DNA of 64,000 nt, from NCBI GenBank assembly GCA_028820635.1, contig JAPPIG010000082.1:1-64000 (forward strand). Direction: 5' to 3'. The notes beneath the pieces were generated by a model that saw only the letters and a program-made list of their open reading frames with translations, was not told the origin of the DNA and ran no database searches. Shown here piece after piece: positions 60,095 through 64,000 of the stretch. The DNA comes from Candidatus Poribacteria bacterium. Its GTDB lineage: Bacteria; Poribacteria; WGA-4E; WGA-3G. Position numbers and translations under genes: made by a program. The stretch's first letter is position 1. Every line of letters starts with the position of its first letter.

Positions 60095-61552
60095 ATGCAC
60101 ACTGAGCATCCCAATTTGCTATATATTCATTCTGATCAACACGATCCTTATGTCACTGGGTGTTATGGAGACCAGTTGGCGCAAACTCCGAATCTTGACA
60201 AACTCGCTGCAGAAGGGATTGTGTTTGAAAATACCTACTGTCCGTCACCAATCTGTGTGCCTTCCCGTATGTCAATGTTGAGTGGTCGATATCCTTATGA
60301 AAATGGCGTGTGGACAAATAGCCATATTCTTGATTCTGGGATTCCGACATTTGCACATGCGATGGGTGCTGCTGGGTATGACCCCGTTCTCATCGGGCGA
60401 ATGCACGCTTTGGGGTCTGATCAGATGCACGGTTATACTGAACGTCTTGTCGGTGACCACGGGCCGAATCATCCGGGTGGACGCGGTGTTGACCACGGTG
60501 AACTTTCTGGCACAGCGGGACCGGCACGGGTAAGTTTACAAAAATCTGGGGCAGGACAGAGTGCTTATCAGGTTCACGATGAGGATGTGACAGCAGCAAC
60601 AGTTGATTATCTCAATCGACTTGGCGTTCAGAAAAGAGCAGGACTGCTTGATAGGTCTTTTTCAATTTCTGTCGGGTTTATGTTACCGCATCAACCTTTT
60701 GTTGCGCGTCAGGAGGACTACCAATTATATGAAGGGCGGATGACAATGCCGCAAAACCCTGAGTCTTTTTCTGACAAATTGCATCCCTATTTTCGCTGGT
60801 GGCGTGAAAAGTGCGGCATAGTTGAAGTGTCTGATGATGAGATTCTTCGGGCGCGTACGGCATATTGGGCGTTGGTTACACGGATGGATATAATGATAGG
60901 GCAGATTTTAACCGCGCTCAGAGAAAACGAATTGGATCAAAACACGATTATACTTTATAGTTCTGATCATGGCGAACAAGTTGGTGAGCATGGACTTTGG
61001 TGGAAACAGACATATTATGAACACTCTGTGAAAGTGCCCGCAATCTTATCGTGGCGTGGTAACTTACCAGAAGGGGTCAGATGCGACCGGGTAATTAGTT
61101 CTCTTGATTTGAATGCAACAATGCTTGACGCACTCGGGGCACCGCCTTTGCCGAATTCTCGTGGACGGAGTGTCCTACCGCTTTTCCATAATGAAGATAC
61201 TAAGTGGGAGGGTATTGCATTCTCTGAATATTGCACCGATGAGGGATGCTATCATCGGATGGTTCGTTATGAGGATTGGAAGTTAAATTACTATCACGGG
61301 CAGCCGACTCAACTGTTTAACTTAAAGGAAGATCCAAACGAATTACGTGACCGATCAGATGATCCAGCATGCAAAGACATTTTGATGGCGTTGACCGAAA
61401 AGGTTTTGGAGGGATGGGATCCTGATGAGATTACTATGCAGATGGAGGCTAAACGTGCCGATACTCGTGTTCTTGGTCAATGGGCACGCAATACACAACC
61501 TTCTGACCAGTACCGATGGAATCTTTTACCAGAGATGGATTATTTGGATTGA
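60095..61552 (+). CDS. Cysteine-type sulfatase
   Basis: A 485-aa member of the alkaline phosphatase/sulfatase superfamily that would hydrolyse a sulfate ester. GAGGAG lies 5-6 nt before the ATG. The signature Cys54-Val-Pro-Ser-Arg58 followed by MLSGR is the site where Cys is turned into formylglycine, so the enzyme needs a maturase encoded elsewhere. The metal site is seen in HSDQHD (Asp14) and SSDHGEQVGEHGLWWKQ. The C-terminal part (EYCTDEGCYHRMVRYEDWKLNYYHGQPTQLFNLKEDPNE) is typical of the family. No signal peptide is visible, so it may be cytoplasmic, which is less common for sulfatases. The substrate could be a sulfated glycan from a host or from algae, by inference. Confidence 0.93.
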   Translation: MHTEHPNLLYIHSDQHDPYVTGCYGDQLAQTPNLDKLAAEGIVFENTYCPSPICVPSRMSMLSGRYPYENGVWTNSHILDSGIPTFAHAMGAAGYDPVLIGRMHALGSDQMHGYTERLVGDHGPNHPGGRGVDHGELSGTAGPARVSLQKSGAGQSAYQVHDEDVTAATVDYLNRLGVQKRAGLLDRSFSISVGFMLPHQPFVARQEDYQLYEGRMTMPQNPESFSDKLHPYFRWWREKCGIVEVSDDEILRARTAYWALVTRMDIMIGQILTALRENELDQNTIILYSSDHGEQVGEHGLWWKQTYYEHSVKVPAILSWRGNLPEGVRCDRVISSLDLNATMLDALGAPPLPNSRGRSVLPLFHNEDTKWEGIAFSEYCTDEGCYHRMVRYEDWKLNYYHGQPTQLFNLKEDPNELRDRSDDPACKDILMALTEKVLEGWDPDEITMQMEAKRADTRVLGQWARNTQPSDQYRWNLLPEMDYLD

Positions 61553-61642
61553 GAGAATATTGCAACACCCGTTATTGAAATTGTTACATTGAAGTTTAAT
61601 ATGTGGAGAAAACTTGGGAGTGTTTATACATAACTAAAAAGT

Positions 61643-61656
61643 TTGTTTATAAACAA
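61643..61656. promoter_or_regulatory. Perfect 14-bp palindrome upstream of the last WD40 gene
   Basis: TTGTTTATAAACAA, 45 bp before the start codon at 61701. Position and symmetry fit an operator, but there is no other copy in front of a related gene in the window to support it. Confidence 0.35.
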
Positions 61657-61700
61657 CATGATGATGCATCACTATCTGCGGAGGCAGATGAGGGGAAGAT

Positions 61701-64000
61701 ATGGAGAATTATCCGCAATGGAATCTACCAAAAGAAGCGAAAATGCGTTTAGGTAAGGGCGGTATGAGAGGTATTCAGTTTTCGCCAGATGGCACACAAC
61801 TTGCAGTGCGCAGCTCTATCGGTGTGTGGTTATACGATGTAGAAACGGGCAAGGAGATTTCCTTATTTCCAGATATATCTGGCACGCTTGCATTTTCCTC
61901 TGATGGACGATTTCTCACAAGTAAAAAAGGGGTTTGGGAAATCGCTACAGGACTCAGAGTTTCACAGCACGATACCCTTTCCGATGTTGATGTGGCATGG
62001 TTTTTGAAAGATCGCAAGACGTTTGTTAGTATGGGTGAAGCCAAAGACACAATTAGCATACTAAATACTGATACAGGACAGATGACTACCACCATAATAG
62101 GAGAAAGACCTGGTTATGCACATCTTGAAAATTATGCGCTTACAGAAGATAAAATTGCAATTGGAAGTCGAGATGGTAGGCTTGAGTTGTGGGACATAAG
62201 GACAGGCAAGAAGTTATCTACGCTCAGGGAACAAACAGAGAGGACGATTAATTTTCGAATTGGGGTGCCGCAAGAAAATCATTCTGTATCATTGGCATTT
62301 ACCGCTGATGGTGTAAAACTCGCCAGCGGAAATCTGGATGGAACGGTGCAAATATGGGATACCATCACTGGAGAAGAACGAATTTTCCTAAATAAGTCAA
62401 TGGACAAAATGAAGATGTTATTTCATTCTCCAGATGGGAATTTGCACACACATGAGCCATGGGAAAAGAGTAGTCCAGGTAGACCTACAGTGTTAGTATT
62501 CTCTCCAGATGGAAATATGCTGGCTATAGGAAATATCAATAGTTCTATTCAACTGTGGAATATCGTAACAACTGAATTGATCACCACCTTTACTGGGCAC
62601 ACAAGTAATGTTTCCAGATTGGCATTTTCACCAGATGGTAACACACTCGCAAGTGGAAGTTCAGATGGCACCATCCGGTTTTGGGATATTGAGACGAAAA
62701 AACCTCGCCAGACCAGCATTACTGGACATGCGTGGATAAGAAACGCGTCTTTTATAAAAGATAATTCCACACTCGCAAGTGTTTCATCAGATGGAATAGT
62801 CACCGCCTGGGATCTGAAGAATCACCATAAAACGACTCACAAAACCAAAAAGACACTTGAGATACCAAGATCATGGGGTTCTTACGTATCCCTTGTGCTT
62901 TCACCTGATGGAACAAAACTTCTCACCCGTGGTCTTGTCCACGATTCGTCTGACCCTAATTTTGATAATTACGAACTCCGTCTGACTGATGTTAAAACGG
63001 GACGTGAGTTGGCGGCTTTTCCAGACGATAATGAGAAAGTTTTTTCTCCTGACGGGAAAACCATTGCCGGTAGTCGCGGAAACACAATCTACATCTTAAA
63101 TGCGGAATCGGGTGAAAAACTTAAAATAATAACCTCAGACCACGGTGAGAATTTCGATGATGACGAATCTTTTGTTGAAACTGTAGCATTCTCACCAGAT
63201 AGTAAAAAGATTGTCAGCGGGAACGAGGGCGGACAGATTCAAATGTGGGACGTAGAAACTGGTGCTGAGTTAAGTTCCTACTATGAAGTGAAACCTCCAA
63301 AAGACTACAGTTATAGCGAACCTATCTTAAATTTTGCTTTTTCATCAGACAGCTCTCTACTTGCTGTGGGAAGTACGAAACGCATTCGTATGATAGGAAG
63401 AGCGAATCAAACCCACTTTCAGGAAGTGTCCGATGATGACATAAGTTACGAAGGATTACTGTTTTCGCCAGATGATTCTGTGCTTATTTGTGGTCATTTT
63501 GATGGTAGAATTCAACTATTGGATGTCACCACGGGAGACATACTCACGACACTTGATGAGCACACCAACATGATAGAAGCGTTGACATTTTCGCCTGATG
63601 GCAAAACACTTATTAGTGTTGGGGGAGGTACAATTCTCTTCTGGGACTGGGAGAAAGTTAACACGAGTGCGCGCAATAAGGATCAAAAACGTGAGGATGA
63701 TGTAGAAATTCACTCAAAGGAACAGACTGCGGAAAATGTGGTACAATTCATTGAAAGTTCATCACCAATAGCGAAAAGTTCAAAACATGCTTTGACTTTA
63801 GCAGAGGTATATCTCGCAAACGAATGGTATGAAGAGGCATTAGAACGGTACAAAAGAAACCTATATATTACTACATCAAAGACGTTTCCAACGCCGAAAG
63901 GAGACTTAAATGTCATAGCATCGCCAAAGTTAGAACGCAAGTTGTTCAGACAGATTAGCAGAGCCAGCAAAAACGTCAAAGACATAGAAGGTTACGCCAA
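61701..64000 (+). CDS. WD40-TPR protein, 3' end beyond the window
   Basis: An open reading frame of at least 766 codons running off the window, starting at an ATG 5 nt after GAGGGG; an in-frame TGA lies three codons upstream, so the start is firm. The N-terminus (PQWNLPKEAKMRLGKGGMRGIQFSPDG) matches the WD40 protein at 1866 just after its membrane anchor, but no anchor or signal is seen here. About a dozen WD40-type units follow (FSPDG...LASGSSDGTIRFWDIET). After about residue 650 the sequence changes: an acidic linker, then a TPR-like LAEVYLANEWYEEALERYKRN and finally ASKNVKDIEGYA, the same motif that precedes the GPFD domain in the giants and short paralogues (GKNVKDKEGY). It therefore probably ends in the same C-terminal module. 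Confidence 0.88.
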   Translation, partial: MENYPQWNLPKEAKMRLGKGGMRGIQFSPDGTQLAVRSSIGVWLYDVETGKEISLFPDISGTLAFSSDGRFLTSKKGVWEIATGLRVSQHDTLSDVDVAWFLKDRKTFVSMGEAKDTISILNTDTGQMTTTIIGERPGYAHLENYALTEDKIAIGSRDGRLELWDIRTGKKLSTLREQTERTINFRIGVPQENHSVSLAFTADGVKLASGNLDGTVQIWDTITGEERIFLNKSMDKMKMLFHSPDGNLHTHEPWEKSSPGRPTVLVFSPDGNMLAIGNINSSIQLWNIVTTELITTFTGHTSNVSRLAFSPDGNTLASGSSDGTIRFWDIETKKPRQTSITGHAWIRNASFIKDNSTLASVSSDGIVTAWDLKNHHKTTHKTKKTLEIPRSWGSYVSLVLSPDGTKLLTRGLVHDSSDPNFDNYELRLTDVKTGRELAAFPDDNEKVFSPDGKTIAGSRGNTIYILNAESGEKLKIITSDHGENFDDDESFVETVAFSPDSKKIVSGNEGGQIQMWDVETGAELSSYYEVKPPKDYSYSEPILNFAFSSDSSLLAVGSTKRIRMIGRANQTHFQEVSDDDISYEGLLFSPDDSVLICGHFDGRIQLLDVTTGDILTTLDEHTNMIEALTFSPDGKTLISVGGGTILFWDWEKVNTSARNKDQKREDDVEIHSKEQTAENVVQFIESSSPIAKSSKHALTLAEVYLANEWYEEALERYKRNLYITTSKTFPTPKGDLNVIASPKLERKLFRQISRASKNVKDIEGYA

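Noticed and set aside
60000-60281. A small plus-strand ORF overlapping the start of the sulfatase gene
   Set aside because: It has no ribosome site, covers the sulfatase promoter, and lies in a different frame over the conserved sulfatase N-terminus.

Overview
The window looks like a piece of a free-living or host-associated bacterium with a moderate GC content and a large, repeat-rich genome. The gene mix (eukaryote-like repeat proteins with WD40, kelch, LRR and TPR units, two phytanoyl-CoA-dioxygenase-like oxygenases, a Cys-type sulfatase, a DUF3500 protein, many intergenic palindromes) is most like the sponge-associated candidate phylum Poribacteria. That assignment is inference from gene content; no rRNA, tRNA or other phylogenetic marker was seen.

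Layout. Positions 1-10400 are an accessory stretch: a DNA methyltransferase fused to an HNH domain, a membrane-anchored 15-blade WD40 protein, a polytopic membrane protein, an orphan phage-type terminase large subunit whose linker is partly encoded by intergenic repeats, and a two-gene DUF1828-type operon. Positions 10400-18000 hold more ordinary genes: serA with a near-consensus promoter, an ATP-grasp-like protein of unknown role, a minus-strand operon (DUF3500 protein, O-methyltransferase-like protein, secreted kelch protein), and a PhyH oxygenase. Positions 18200-56330 are dominated by one paralogous family: three giant exported TPR proteins (3397, 3229 and 2945 aa) and two short relatives (719 and 710 aa). 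They are built from the same modules: export signal, TPR arrays, an optional LamG-like lectin domain, and a C-terminal beta-sandwich beginning with an LGPFDN-type motif. A 30-repeat LRR lipoprotein and a transposase fragment sit among them. Positions 56700-64000 hold an unrecognised protein, two overlooked ~30-aa single-span membrane peptides resembling the N-terminus of TatA, a second PhyH protein, a Nudix hydrolase, a sulfatase, and a WD40 protein cut by the window edge whose last residues enter the TPR module of the giants.

The intergenic DNA is the other main story. It is packed with short hairpins, many of the form GTAG followed by a stem, in which flanks and loops are conserved while stems differ but stay complementary. 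A family of small elements (170-330 bp, ends CATAGGTGTCAACTTAAG) has inserted at the tips of these hairpins, with 18-19 bp direct repeats at both ends. A still smaller ~35 bp hairpin element (starting AATCAAC) is in turn inserted in those. These nested relationships can be read directly and appear to describe a non-autonomous transposition system whose enzyme is not encoded here.

The giant TPR/LamG proteins, the WD40 proteins, the LRR lipoprotein and the kelch protein all carry export or anchoring signals, except the last WD40 protein, where none is seen. Together they suggest a large investment in extracytoplasmic protein- or glycan-binding surfaces. No tRNA, rRNA, CRISPR array or replication origin was recognised.
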